DNA of 48,508 nt. Source: Bacteroidales bacterium (GTDB taxonomy: Bacteria; Bacteroidota; Bacteroidia; Bacteroidales; UBA932). The stretch lies in the NCBI GenBank assembly GCA_017483985.1, contig JAFUUB010000067.1, forward strand, positions 1-48,508. Reading direction: 5' to 3'. This document shows, piece by piece, positions 14,214-22,787 of the stretch. The translations under genes and the position numbers were made by a program. The notes under the pieces were generated by a model, which saw only the letters and a list, made by a program, of their open reading frames with translations, was not told where the DNA came from and searched no databases. The stretch's first letter is position 1. Every line of letters starts with the position of its first letter.

Positions 14214-16036
14214 TTCAGGCTGTCATAGATGCCGATTACCTTCTGGTTGGCTGCACGAAGGCCGGGCTCATCCATCTTGATGACCTTCCGGTCGTAGGTC
14301 ATCAGGCCGTTCACCTCGATCTCCACATCGGTCGTCTGGGTGTAGACGGCCGCCGCGCATCCCTGGCGGACCAGGTCGCCGAGCTGCTCTGCAAAACGTT
14401 CATACTCAGCCAGTACTTCCTCCCCGCTCTTGTACTGGACATAGCCCCAGTTCCGGTCCGGCTGCCACAGATGGCCTTCCACCGCCAGCCCGATGCCGCC
14501 ATATTCGCCCAGGACATTGACCAGCGCCGGATCCCACAGCGGCATCTCCGGATTCGGATAATGGTGCACATCCAGGATATCGCCGAGCCCCCGGACGAAG
14601 TTGCCCCCAGAAGCCGGATTGACCAGCCGGGTCGGGTCAGCCTGCTTGGTGAAAGCGACCGCCGCCGGCGTATCGAACTGCGCCCAACCTTCATTGAACG
14701 GCACCCAGACAACGATGGAAGGATGGTTCTTCAGCTGGGCGATGATTTCGCCCCATTCTTTATAATAGGTTGCGCGGCCCGACGCCGGGATCTCCCAGTC
14801 GGTACCGTCATAGTCGAAGTTATGCCAGCTGTTGTGCCGGCTGTCGGTCATGGACGGCATGTCCTGCCAGACCAGGATGCCCAGTTTGTCACACCAGTAG
14901 TACCAGCGCTCCGGCTCGACCTTGATGTGCTTACGGATCATGTTGTAGCCGAAATCCCGGGTCTTTTCGATATCATAGCGCAGTGCGGCATCCGTCGGGG
15001 CCGTATACAGGCCGTCCGGCCACCAGCCCTGGTCCAGCGGACCGAAATGGAAGAGCGCTTTCCCGTTCAGGGCCATCCGCTTATGTCCCTCGGCATCCTC
15101 CACGATGGAGATATCCCGCAGTGCCGTGTATCCTTCCACCTCATCCAACACCTTCCCACCACGGAAATATTTGATTTTCAATCCATAGAGATAAGGGTCA
15201 TCCGGCGACCAGTTGTGCGGGTCCGCCACCTGGAGCGTCACGGTCTCACCCGGGGCAAAGGTAGCCTCACCGGCTCCATCCAGCAAGAAAACGACCTGGT
15301 CTCCTGCCTGTGAGCCCTCCACGGCAGCGGAAAGGATCACCCGGCCATCGGCATGTCCTTCCGCCACATAGGAGCGGATGTAGGCCTTCGGAACCGGCTC
15401 CAGCCAGACGCTCTGCCAGATCCCGCTGACCGCCGTATACCAGATCCCGGAGGGATGGGATACCTGCTTGCCGCGCGGCTGGGCGTCGCTGTCGGTGGCA
15501 TCCAGCACCCGGACCCGCAAGGTCTGCGGCCCCGATCCGGTCAGGTAAGGAGCGATGTCAAAGGAGAAATGCGTGTAGCCGCCCGTATGGGAGCCGACCG
15601 GCTGTCCGTTGACCCAGACATCCGTCTGCCAGTCAACCGCCTCGAAATGAAGGAGCAGACTCCCCTTCCGCCATTTCTTCGGCACCGAGAACGTCGTCTC
15701 GTACCAGAGTGCATCTTCCGCCGTAAACGTACGACCTACGCCGGAGAGGGCGGACTCGACGGCAAACGGCACCAGGATCTTTCCTTCAAAAGCCTGGGGC
15801 GTCGCATTTTTCGGCGTAATCACATAGTCCCAAAGCCCGTTCAGGGATTTCCAGTCGGGACGGACCATCTGCGGGCGCGGATACTCCGGAAGGACGGCGG
15901 CGGGATCAAGGTCTTCCGCAAAAGAGGTCAGGATATGGTCCCCGGCCGGGGTCCAATCGTAAGTTTCCGTTTTACCGGCACATCCGGCCAGAAGCAGGGC
16001 GCATGTGAAAAAAGGCAGGGAGAGTCTCAGTTTCAT
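14210..16036 (-). CDS. Glycoside hydrolase family 2 lipoprotein
   Basis: This 608-residue enzyme is exported and lipid-anchored (LLLAGC, C19). Domains are the GH2 jelly-roll (about 45-215, with SLNGLWDYVI and DVWVNGQPVGSHTGGY), an Ig-like domain (about 220-310) and a TIM barrel to the end. The acid/base is E449 in WVPFNEGWAQ and the probable nucleophile is E511 in NVLGEYGGIGL. The barrel ends the protein, so it lacks the extra C-terminal domains of LacZ. It should cleave a terminal beta-glycoside in the periplasm; the exact sugar is not predictable. It overlaps the AlkZ-like gene by four bases and shares a divergent promoter region with cstA. Confidence 0.92.
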   Translation of the reverse strand: MKLRLSLPFFTCALLLAGCAGKTETYDWTPAGDHILTSFAEDLDPAAVLPEYPRPQMVRPDWKSLNGLWDYVITPKNATPQAFEGKILVPFAVESALSGVGRTFTAEDALWYETTFSVPKKWRKGSLLLHFEAVDWQTDVWVNGQPVGSHTGGYTHFSFDIAPYLTGSGPQTLRVRVLDATDSDAQPRGKQVSHPSGIWYTAVSGIWQSVWLEPVPKAYIRSYVAEGHADGRVILSAAVEGSQAGDQVVFLLDGAGEATFAPGETVTLQVADPHNWSPDDPYLYGLKIKYFRGGKVLDEVEGYTALRDISIVEDAEGHKRMALNGKALFHFGPLDQGWWPDGLYTAPTDAALRYDIEKTRDFGYNMIRKHIKVEPERWYYWCDKLGILVWQDMPSMTDSRHNSWHNFDYDGTDWEIPASGRATYYKEWGEIIAQLKNHPSIVVWVPFNEGWAQFDTPAAVAFTKQADPTRLVNPASGGNFVRGLGDILDVHHYPNPEMPLWDPALVNVLGEYGGIGLAVEGHLWQPDRNWGYVQYKSGEEVLAEYERFAEQLGDLVRQGCAAAVYTQTTDVEIEVNGLMTYDRKVIKMDEPGLRAANQKVIGIYDSLK

Positions 16037-16062
16037 GGTTTGAATTGTTTTACGTCTGACAC

Positions 16063-16079
16063 AAATTTACTATTTTTGT
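16063..16079. promoter_or_regulatory. Overlapping divergent -7 boxes between GH2 and cstA
   Basis: Minus strand TAAATTTG (16070-16063) faces the GH2 gene, and plus strand TATTTTTG (16072-16079) faces cstA, with one base between them. A TTG at 16047-16049 lies 22 bases before the cstA box. Polymerases for the two genes would compete for the same DNA. Confidence 0.5.
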
Positions 16080-16108
16080 GTGATAACCAAATCAAACAAC
16101 GGGTTTTT

Positions 16109-17569
16109 ATGTATTCTTTCCTTCTCTGCCTGGCTGCCCTGATCCTCGGCTATCTCCTCTATGGGACCTTCGTCGAGAAAGTCTTCGGCGCCGATCCGTC
16201 GCGGCAGACCCCTGCCATCACCAAGGCCGACGGCATCGACTTCATCCCGATGCCGACCTGGAAAGTCTTCATGATCCAATTCCTCAACATCGCCGGTACC
16301 GGACCGATCTTCGGAGCCATCATGGGCGCCAAGTTCGGCCCTGCCTCCTACCTGTGGATCGTGCTAGGCTGCATCTTCGCCGGTGCCGTCCATGACTATC
16401 TCAGCGGAATGCTGTCCGTACGCCATGGGGGCGTCGGCCTGCCGGACCTGGTCGGCATCTACCTGGGGAAAGGGACCCAGCGCGTCATGCTCTGCTTCTG
16501 CGTCCTCCTCCTGCTGCTGGTCGGTGCGGTCTTCGTCTACAGTCCGGCCGAGATCCTCAAGGACATGGCCGGCGACGGCACGTCGAAGTCGTTCATGATC
16601 TGGGCGGGCGTCATCTTCGTCTACTACATCATCGCGACCCTCATGCCGATCGACAAGATCATCGGGAAAATCTACCCAGTCTTTGCCATCGCACTGATTT
16701 TCATGGCCCTGGCCCTGATGGTCGGGCTCTTTGCCAAATGGCCTTCCCTCCCCGAGATCTGGGACGGCCTGGGCAACCGCAGTCCTTCGGTCGGCGTAAC
16801 CGGCCAGCCCATCTTCCCCTGCCTGTTCATCACCATCGCCTGCGGCGCCATCAGCGGCTTCCATGCCACCCAGAGTCCGCTCATGGCCCGGTGCATGAAA
16901 AACGAACGGCTCGGACGGCCGGTCTTCTACGGTGCCATGATTACCGAAGGCATGGTGGCCCTGATCTGGGCGGCCGTCAGCTCCTGGTTCTTCTTTGACA
17001 GAGGCGCGGCCACCGTCGGTGCCGACATGACGGCCTCCGCCCCGACCGTCGTCACCCTCGTATCGAAAAGCTGGCTGGGCACGCTGGGCGCCATCCTGGC
17101 CCTGCTCGGCGTCGTGGCAGCCCCGATCACCAGCGGCGACACGGCCCTGCGCAGCGGACGCCTGATCATCGCCGACGCCCTGCACTTCGACCAGAAGACA
17201 CGCCGCAACCGCCTGGCCATCAGCATCCCGATGTTCCTGCTCGTCGCCCTTCTCCTCTGGTACAACATCTCCGATGTCAACGGATTCAACACGATCTGGC
17301 GGTATTTCGGCTGGGCCAACCAGACCCTGGCCGTCTTCACCCTCTGGTCCGTCACCGTCTACCTGACCCGCGCGCGCAAGGGCGCCTACTACCTGATCAC
17401 CCTGCTGCCGGCCTGCTTCATGACCGCCGTCTGCACGACCTATATCTGCACGGCCAAGATCGGCCTGAACCTGCCGATGTCGTGGAACCAGGCATTGGGC
17501 GCCGGCGTATTTGTTCTTTCCGCCATTCTTTTTTATCTTTGGAAAATCCGCAAGAATAATCAATCATAA
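16109..17569 (+). CDS. cstA: Carbon starvation protein CstA family transporter
   Basis: This 486-residue inner-membrane protein belongs to the CstA peptide/pyruvate transporter family. It opens with MYSFLLCLAALILGYLLYGT, has the family-defining GIDFIPMPTWKVFMIQFLNIAGTGPIFGAI, the AGAVHDYLSGMLSVRHGG segment, GAISGFHATQSPLMARCM and a dozen or so hydrophobic stretches, ending in a short basic tail. It is the short form common in Bacteroidota (E. coli CstA is about 700). The ATG at 16109 follows a -7 box by 29 bases; the open frame reaching back to 15353 is only an antisense read of the GH2 gene. The YjgR-like gene starts seven bases later. Confidence 0.93.
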   Translation: MYSFLLCLAALILGYLLYGTFVEKVFGADPSRQTPAITKADGIDFIPMPTWKVFMIQFLNIAGTGPIFGAIMGAKFGPASYLWIVLGCIFAGAVHDYLSGMLSVRHGGVGLPDLVGIYLGKGTQRVMLCFCVLLLLLVGAVFVYSPAEILKDMAGDGTSKSFMIWAGVIFVYYIIATLMPIDKIIGKIYPVFAIALIFMALALMVGLFAKWPSLPEIWDGLGNRSPSVGVTGQPIFPCLFITIACGAISGFHATQSPLMARCMKNERLGRPVFYGAMITEGMVALIWAAVSSWFFFDRGAATVGADMTASAPTVVTLVSKSWLGTLGAILALLGVVAAPITSGDTALRSGRLIIADALHFDQKTRRNRLAISIPMFLLVALLLWYNISDVNGFNTIWRYFGWANQTLAVFTLWSVTVYLTRARKGAYYLITLLPACFMTAVCTTYICTAKIGLNLPMSWNQALGAGVFVLSAILFYLWKIRKNNQS

Positions 17570-17575
17570 CAGAAT

Positions 17576-19192
17576 ATGCTAGACAAAGAAAGAGGGCTGT
17601 ATGTAGCCCATTGCGAAAACGGCCCGATCAGCATCGTGGGCAAGATGGCCAACCGCCACGGCCTCATCGCCGGAGCCACCGGCACCGGTAAGACCATTAC
17701 CCTCCAGGTACTGGCCGAGACCTTCTGCCAGGCAGGCGTCCCCTGCTTCATGGCGGACATGAAGGGCGACCTGTCCGGTATCAGCCAGGTCGGCAAGCTG
17801 TCCGGCTTCATCAGCAAGCGCCTGCCGGAATTCGGCATCGAAGATCCCCAGTTCCAGAGCTGCCCGGTCCGCTTTTTCGACGTCTTCGGCGATCAGGGGC
17901 ACCCGATGCGCGCCACGGTCTCCGGCATGGGGCCGCAGCTGCTGGCCCGCCTGCTGGAGCTCAATGAGACCCAGACCGGCGTGCTGAGCATCATCTTCCG
18001 CATCGCCGACGACAAGGGCCTGCTGCTCATCGACATGAAGGACCTGCGGGCCATGGTGGATTTCGTGGGCCGCAACGCCGAGGAGTTCACCACCGAATAC
18101 GGCAATGTCTCCAAGGCCAGCGTAGGCGCCATCCAGCGTGCCCTCCTGACCCTCGAGGACCAGGGTGCCGACAAGTTCTTCGGCGAGCCGGAATTCGATG
18201 TCTACGACCTGCTGCAGTGCGAAGGAGGAAAGGGAATCATGAATGTTTTGGCGGCCGACCAGCTCATGATGCGTCCAAAGCTGTATTCGACCTTCCTGCT
18301 CTGGCTCCTGTCCGACCTGTATGCCCGCCTGCCCGAAGTCGGCGACCTCGACCTGCCGAAACTCGTGTTCTTCTTTGACGAGGCGCACATGCTCTTCGAC
18401 GGCACGTCCAAGGCCCTGACCGACAAGATCGAGCAGGTGGTCCGCCTGATCCGTTCCAAGGGCGTCGGCGTCTACTTCGTGACCCAGTCCCCGACGGACA
18501 TCCCGGAGGCCATCCTCGGCCAACTCGGCAACCGTGTCCAGCATGCCCTGCGGGCCTTTACCCCGAAGGACCAGAAAGCGGTGAAGACCGCGGCGGATAC
18601 CTTCCGGCCGAATCCGGCCTTCAAGACCGCCGATGCCATCATGGAGCTCGAGACCGGTGAAGCCCTCGTTTCCTTCCTCGACGAAAAGGGTTCGCCCCGG
18701 ATGGTCGAGCGCGCCAAGATCCTGTTCCCGCTCAGCCAGATCGGTGCGATCACCGAGGACCAGCGGGCGGAACTGATCAAGAAGTCCCGTCTGTTCGGCC
18801 GCTATGACCACGCCGTCGACCGCGAAAGCGCCTTTGAGGTCCTGCTCAAGCAGGCAGAGGAAGCCGCCAAGGCCGAGGAAGAAGCCAGGGCCGCCGCTGA
18901 AGAGGAAAAACTGAAAGCCAAGGAAGAAAAGGAAAAAGCCAAAAAGAAGACCCAGAGCAAGGGCATGGGCAGCAAGATCCTCGGCGCCGTTGCTACGGCC
19001 ATCGCAGCCAGCCTGGCCAAGAGCGTAGGCAGCGCCGTTTCCGGAGCTGTCAATGGAAAGAGCACTACGTCAAAGTCAAAGACCACGACCAAGTCGGCGG
19101 CCGGAAAGGCGGCCAGCTCTGCAGCGCAGGCGGCGACCCGGACGATTACCAAGGAACTGACCCGCAGTATCCTTGGCAACCTGATCAAATAA
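17576..19192 (+). CDS. YjgR / DUF853 family HerA-like ATPase
   Basis: The 538-residue protein is a cytoplasmic P-loop ATPase of the HerA/FtsK-like DUF853 group. Walker A is GATGTGKT (residues 33-40), Walker B is [11 protein letters not shown] (about 262-272), and [36 protein letters not shown] is the conserved sensor region. From about residue 420 the chain turns into a Lys/Glu/Ala coiled stretch and then a Ser/Thr/Ala/Lys-rich tail ([20 protein letters not shown]), typical of YjgR. Biological role is unsettled. It starts seven bases after cstA, suggesting one transcript, and ends six bases short of rsmD coming from the other side. Confidence 0.92.
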   Translation: MLDKERGLYVAHCENGPISIVGKMANRHGLIAGATGTGKTITLQVLAETFCQAGVPCFMADMKGDLSGISQVGKLSGFISKRLPEFGIEDPQFQSCPVRFFDVFGDQGHPMRATVSGMGPQLLARLLELNETQTGVLSIIFRIADDKGLLLIDMKDLRAMVDFVGRNAEEFTTEYGNVSKASVGAIQRALLTLEDQGADKFFGEPEFDVYDLLQCEGGKGIMNVLAADQLMMRPKLYSTFLLWLLSDLYARLPEVGDLDLPKLVFFFDEAHMLFDGTSKALTDKIEQVVRLIRSKGVGVYFVTQSPTDIPEAILGQLGNRVQHALRAFTPKDQKAVKTAADTFRPNPAFKTADAIMELETGEALVSFLDEKGSPRMVERAKILFPLSQIGAITEDQRAELIKKSRLFGRYDHAVDRESAFEVLLKQAEEAAKAEEEARAAAEEEKLKAKEEKEKAKKKTQSKGMGSKILGAVATAIAASLAKSVGSAVSGAVNGKSTTSKSKTTTKSAAGKAASSAAQAATRTITKELTRSILGNLIK

Positions 19193-19198
19193 AACAGC

Positions 19199-19732
19199 TT
19201 ATTGGAAGAAGGAGAAGTGTACGCGACTGTACTTCTTCTCTTTGATGAAATGGGGATGGGTCTCGAAAGAGTGCTCGTCCCCATGTTCCAATATGAACCA
19301 GCAGTCGGGATGCAGGATGCCGGAAGAGAGGACCTTGTCCGGCAAGGTGGCCAGGTCCTCCAGGGCATAGGGCGGATCGGCGAAGACGATATCGAACTTT
19401 TCCTGGCACAGCGGCAGGAAGCCGAAAACGTTGTGGCGCACCACCGTCAGCTGGTCCTGGATTCCGAGCCGGGCCGCCGTTTTGGAAATGAAGGCCGCAT
19501 GGACCGGGTTCATTTCGACGGTCCAGACATGGCCGGCACCGCGGGAGATGAATTCATAGGAAATCGCACCGGTCCCGCCGAAGAGGTCGAGCACCTTGAG
19601 GTCCTCAAACTCGTATTCGTTCCCGATGATGTCAAAGAGGGCTTCGCGCGCGAAATCCGTCGTCGGACGGGCCTTGAATCCCGCCGGCGGATCGATGGTC
19701 TTGCCTTTCAGGCGGCCGCCGATGATCCTCAT
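19199..19732 (-). CDS. rsmD: 16S rRNA (guanine966-N2)-methyltransferase
   Basis: This 177-residue SAM-dependent enzyme methylates G966 in the small ribosomal subunit. The start MRIIGGRLKGKTI and the ARPTTDFAREALFDIIG segment are RsmD hallmarks; the SAM site is LKVLDLFGGTGAISYEFISRGAG and the catalytic motif IV is FADPPY. It is slightly short but complete. The ATG at 19732 is decided by the family start and overlaps the TGA of the DUF3822 gene (ATGA); a longer open frame upstream is a shadow of that gene. DUF3822 followed by rsmD is a recurrent Bacteroidota pair. Confidence 0.95.
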   Translation of the reverse strand: MRIIGGRLKGKTIDPPAGFKARPTTDFAREALFDIIGNEYEFEDLKVLDLFGGTGAISYEFISRGAGHVWTVEMNPVHAAFISKTAARLGIQDQLTVVRHNVFGFLPLCQEKFDIVFADPPYALEDLATLPDKVLSSGILHPDCWFILEHGDEHSFETHPHFIKEKKYSRVHFSFFQ

Positions 19733-20415
19733 ACCTGTTCGACGGCTTTGAAATAGCGGTACAGGGACATCTCCTGTTCCTGGGCAAGGGGCGTACGGAA
19801 ACAGATCGTCGAGACTTCCGGATTCAGCTGGAGCTTCTTCATGGCCAGGAAGATAAAATACTCGGCCGTGGTGAAATCCGTCGCCTGGAAGACATTGGCC
19901 AGCCGGAGGCTGCCGCCCTGGGCGATGGCCAGGTGGAGCCAGCCGTCCATATAGGAACAGAGGATCTTGTTGTACTCCGGGCAATCCCCCAGCCCTTCCA
20001 GGATGTAGTACATTTCCGGGAGGATGCGGGCGGGATGGCCGGAAGTCGTATAGACCGTCTGGCTGATGGCCCGGGAGAGGGTTTCGTCCATGCTGTTGGA
20101 GAACACCAGCACAGCGCCCCGGGAAGGGACTTCCACATAGTCCACCGCATCCGTGTCGCGCAGGGCCGTCACTTCGGAAAGGGCCTGGCGGGCCGTCAGC
20201 GGATCGAAGAAATGGACCGGGACCAGGGCGCATTTCGGAGTCAGCAGGGAGATGTCGACCCGGTCGTAGCGACGCTGGAATTCCGGCGTCGTGAAAATGC
20301 GGTCGGCACCGAGCCACCCCGAAGAGCGGCCGGTCCCGTCCTGGTAAACCTTAAAAGAATATCCACTCAAGGAAACTTGAATGGATATTCTGCTGTCTGT
20401 ATATGTCTCTGTCAT
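19729..20415 (-). CDS. DUF3822 family protein
   Basis: The 228-residue protein matches the DUF3822 pattern, a Bacteroidota family thought to have an actin/ASKHA-like fold: ISIQVSLSGYSFKVYQ at the start, then YDRVDISLLTPKCALVPVHFFDP, ISQTVYTTSGHPARILPEMYYILEG, a second lobe at YNKILCSYMDGWLHLAIAQGGSLRLANVFQATDFTTAEYFIFLAMKKLQLNPEVS. No signal or membrane segment. Function unknown; coupling to rsmD suggests a link to ribosome maturation or just to expression. An unusual hairpin lies in codons 9-20 (separate entry). Confidence 0.88.
   Translation of the reverse strand: MTETYTDSRISIQVSLSGYSFKVYQDGTGRSSGWLGADRIFTTPEFQRRYDRVDISLLTPKCALVPVHFFDPLTARQALSEVTALRDTDAVDYVEVPSRGAVLVFSNSMDETLSRAISQTVYTTSGHPARILPEMYYILEGLGDCPEYNKILCSYMDGWLHLAIAQGGSLRLANVFQATDFTTAEYFIFLAMKKLQLNPEVSTICFRTPLAQEQEMSLYRYFKAVEQV
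20356..20391 (-). other. Fully pairing hairpin inside the DUF3822 coding start
   Basis: Arms of 16 bases (20356-20371 and 20376-20391) around a four-base loop pair with a single mismatch at DNA level. In the minus-strand mRNA that mismatch is a U-G wobble, so the RNA stem is completely paired. It covers codons 9-20 of DUF3822 and starts 25 bases after the start codon. No T-run follows, so it is not an intrinsic terminator. Confidence 0.6.
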
Positions 20416-20436
20416 GACAGATAAGCCGGGGGAAGA

Positions 20437-21129
20437 CTACTCCCAGTTACCTGCGTTGTTGTTCGGAGCGGAGATGCTGCCGACCTGGAGGCCTTCGAAA
20501 CGGTTCTGGGCCTTCTTCTCGGCATCGAGGTTGATGCGGAGCTGGTTGTCAAGACCCTTGAGGAGCTTCTTGTACGGCATGCGGGCCTCGAAGAGCGGGA
20601 CATCGACACCGGAGACCTTCTTGATGGCGGCTTCCATTTCGGTCAGCTGCTTGCCGGAGAACGGGATGTACTTCAGGGAATCCGGGTTGAAATCCTTGCG
20701 GCTGTTGAACAGGGTATCCTTGACGGGGATTTCGCTCTTGACAGTGAAGACGAGGTTCTTGTCACCGGCCTGATACATCTTGAAGAGATCCTGAGGGGTG
20801 ATCTTCTTATTGGCCTTCTTGATGGCATCGGTGTGCGCGACAGCCAGGGAGTCATCGTTGGAACCGACCTGCATGAGGACGTCCATCTTGCCGGTGTTGT
20901 AGAAAAGGATCAGGGAATCGATGGTGGTGGAGAACTTGCCGTTCACGCTCTTGTACGCAACCTGGAGGTCACGGATGTCCTTCAGGCGCTGGATGCCGAC
21001 ACTCTCACGGGCCTTGACGGCCTTGTTGAATTTCACCGGTTCCTGGATGCTCTGCACGATCATGTAGGCCAGACCTGCGATTACAAAAAGGAGCAAGATG
21101 CTCACAATCGTCTTAACTGCTTTGTTCAT
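20437..21129 (-). CDS. Membrane-anchored hypothetical protein
   Basis: This 230-residue protein has one N-terminal hydrophobic helix (residues 8-27, IVSILLLFVIAGLAYMIVQS) that anchors a soluble domain on the outer side of the inner membrane. The region after it (KARESVGIQRLKDIRDLQVAYKSVNGKFSTTIDSLILFYN) is laid out like the long helix of pseudopilins, in which a hydrophobic helix is followed by repeated I/Q/Y heptads and a 'G.Y..sldsL' turn, but the prepilin cleavage motif is absent. It is the first gene of an operon with DUF3822 and rsmD, 21 bases apart. Function unknown. Confidence 0.7.
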   Translation of the reverse strand: MNKAVKTIVSILLLFVIAGLAYMIVQSIQEPVKFNKAVKARESVGIQRLKDIRDLQVAYKSVNGKFSTTIDSLILFYNTGKMDVLMQVGSNDDSLAVAHTDAIKKANKKITPQDLFKMYQAGDKNLVFTVKSEIPVKDTLFNSRKDFNPDSLKYIPFSGKQLTEMEAAIKKVSGVDVPLFEARMPYKKLLKGLDNQLRINLDAEKKAQNRFEGLQVGSISAPNNNAGNWE

Positions 21130-21162
21130 TATGTTTGTGTTTTATAATATTCAAAACTCCGA

Positions 21163-21210
21163 CAAAGTTAGAAAAATGATTTATCAAATGCAATATAATT
21201 TGTAAATTTG
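21163..21210. promoter_or_regulatory. Divergent promoters between the membrane protein and DHH operons
   Basis: Minus strand: TAACTTTG (21170-21163) with TTG at 21193-21191, 20 bases apart, serving the gene at 21129. Plus strand: TAAATTTG (21203-21210), serving the DHH gene whose ATG at 21223 follows by 12 bases. Confidence 0.6.
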
Positions 21211-21222
21211 CGCTCGGATTTT

Positions 21223-22254
21223 ATGAATGCCATGGACCGGACTGACAGCAGCAAGACCGCGGCACTGCGCGACATCCTCCGCAAGTCGTCGCGGATCGTG
21301 ACCGTTTCCCATACGCGCCCCGACGGGGATGCCGTGGGAAGCAGTTTCGGCATGGCCCGCTGGCTGCGCAGCCAGGGGAAAGAGGTGACCACCCTGTTCC
21401 CCGACCCGGTGCCGGCGACGCTGGATTTCCTGTTCACCGATACGGACCGGGCCTCCTGCCGGATCTATTCGGAAGATCCCGACGGAGCCGCCGCTGCGGT
21501 ACGGTCGGCGGACATGGTCATCTGCCTCGATTTCCCGGAGTTCCACCGGGCCGAGGGGCTGGAAGGGCCGCTGCGGGAAAGCAAGGCCGCCAAGGTCCTG
21601 ATCGACCACCACCTGGGTCCCGACCGGGAAGCCTTTGACCTGAGTTTCTCGCAGACGGACATTTCCTCCGCCTCCGAGCTGGCATTCTGGGTCCTTGACG
21701 CCATCGGCGCCTGCCTGCCGACCGATGCGGCCACGGCCCTGATGGCCGGCATGACCACCGACACCAACAATTTCGCCAATTCCACCTACCCCTCCACCCT
21801 GGAGATGGCCGCCCGCATGCTCGAGCTGGGCGTAGACCGGGATGCCCTGATCACCGACATCTACCAAAGCTACGAGGAGCGGCGCCTGCGTGCCATGGGA
21901 CGCCTCCTGCAGGAGATGAAGATCACGTCCGACGGCGTGGCCTACATGATCCTGACGGCGGCCCGCCGCGACGCCCTGGAGCTGGGAGACGGCGATACGG
22001 AAGGGTTCGTGAACCTGCCCCTGGCCATCCGCCGGGTCCGGATGAGCCTGTTCCTCCGCGAGGAAGACGGCGTATTCCGGGTATCCATCCGCTCCAAACG
22101 GGGATGCTCTGCCAACAGGATGGCACACAAATGGTTCCACGGCGGCGGACACGAACTGGCCGCCGGCGGGAAACTGTTCTTCCCGCAGGATATCCCCACG
22201 CCGGCCGACGCGGCCGCCTACATTGAAAAAGTGACCCATGAAGACCTTTGCTAA
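21223..22254 (+). CDS. DHH/DHHA1 phosphoesterase, NrnA-like
   Basis: This cytoplasmic Mn-dependent phosphoesterase of 343 residues resembles NrnA, which degrades very short RNA, pAp or cyclic-dinucleotide products. Metal ligands are visible in H30-T-R-P-D34-G-D36, D103 in ICLDFPE, and the D128-H129-H130 triad in VLIDHHL; the DHHA1 end carries GGGHELAAGG. Start ATG 21223 follows a -7 box by 12 bases and is preferred to a TTG at 21208, which lies in the promoter. The next gene overlaps its 3' end by 17 bases, and four more genes follow closely. Confidence 0.92.
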   Translation: MNAMDRTDSSKTAALRDILRKSSRIVTVSHTRPDGDAVGSSFGMARWLRSQGKEVTTLFPDPVPATLDFLFTDTDRASCRIYSEDPDGAAAAVRSADMVICLDFPEFHRAEGLEGPLRESKAAKVLIDHHLGPDREAFDLSFSQTDISSASELAFWVLDAIGACLPTDAATALMAGMTTDTNNFANSTYPSTLEMAARMLELGVDRDALITDIYQSYEERRLRAMGRLLQEMKITSDGVAYMILTAARRDALELGDGDTEGFVNLPLAIRRVRMSLFLREEDGVFRVSIRSKRGCSANRMAHKWFHGGGHELAAGGKLFFPQDIPTPADAAAYIEKVTHEDLC

Positions 22255-22783
22255 GATAACCTGCCTGGGCGTACTGGCCCTGCTGGGCGCGGCTTGCTCC
22301 AAAGCCAGCACCGAGACCTTGTTCGCCGGTCAGGAGACCCGCATCGAGAGTTTCCTCAGCAGCCAGCTGTCTGCCAATCCGGACGCCTATACCGTCAGCA
22401 ACGGGGGTTCGCAGCGGCTCGTGCTGGTCGAAGGCAGCGGCGACGAACTGGAAAGCGGGGGGACCCTGTCCTTCTACTGGGCCGGGTATATCCTCAACAG
22501 CACTTCCCTGACGGCATCCAGCCTGTTCGGCACCAATTCGGCCGAGGTGGCCGAGGCCGCCGGATGGAGCACGGAGGATACGGACGCCTTCGCCATCCGT
22601 ACCATGCCCCTGGGAGAACTGGCCGGCGCCCTGCGCGACGGACTGACCGGGGTCAAGGGTGGACAGGAATGCATCGTCCTCTTTTCCGGAAAATATGGGT
22701 TCACAAGCAAGCCGTTAGGCACGATTCCTGCAAATGCAGCACTGGCTTACCACATTTGGGTGGAGAGCATCAGCAATGATTAA
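22238..22783 (+). CDS. FKBP-type peptidyl-prolyl isomerase-like lipoprotein
   Basis: The 181-residue product begins with a lipoprotein signal (LLGAAC, C20). The body fits an FKBP-like fold of the divergent Bacteroidota type: GSGDELESGGTLSFYWAGYIL for the strand pair, FAIRTMPLGELAGALRDGLTGVKGGQECIVLFSGKYGF for the helix and 'flap', and IPANAALAYHIWVESI for the last strand. Several active-site aromatics of classical FKBPs are missing, so it may be a chaperone without isomerase activity. It starts inside the 3' end of the DHH gene. Confidence 0.8.
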   Translation: MKTFAKITCLGVLALLGAACSKASTETLFAGQETRIESFLSSQLSANPDAYTVSNGGSQRLVLVEGSGDELESGGTLSFYWAGYILNSTSLTASSLFGTNSAEVAEAAGWSTEDTDAFAIRTMPLGELAGALRDGLTGVKGGQECIVLFSGKYGFTSKPLGTIPANAALAYHIWVESISND

Positions 22784-22787
22784 GAAT

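Noticed and set aside
19733..20317. N-terminal extension of rsmD
   Set aside because: The extension is a shifted reading of DUF3822 with Pro/Gly/Arg-rich composition; the family start lies at 19732.
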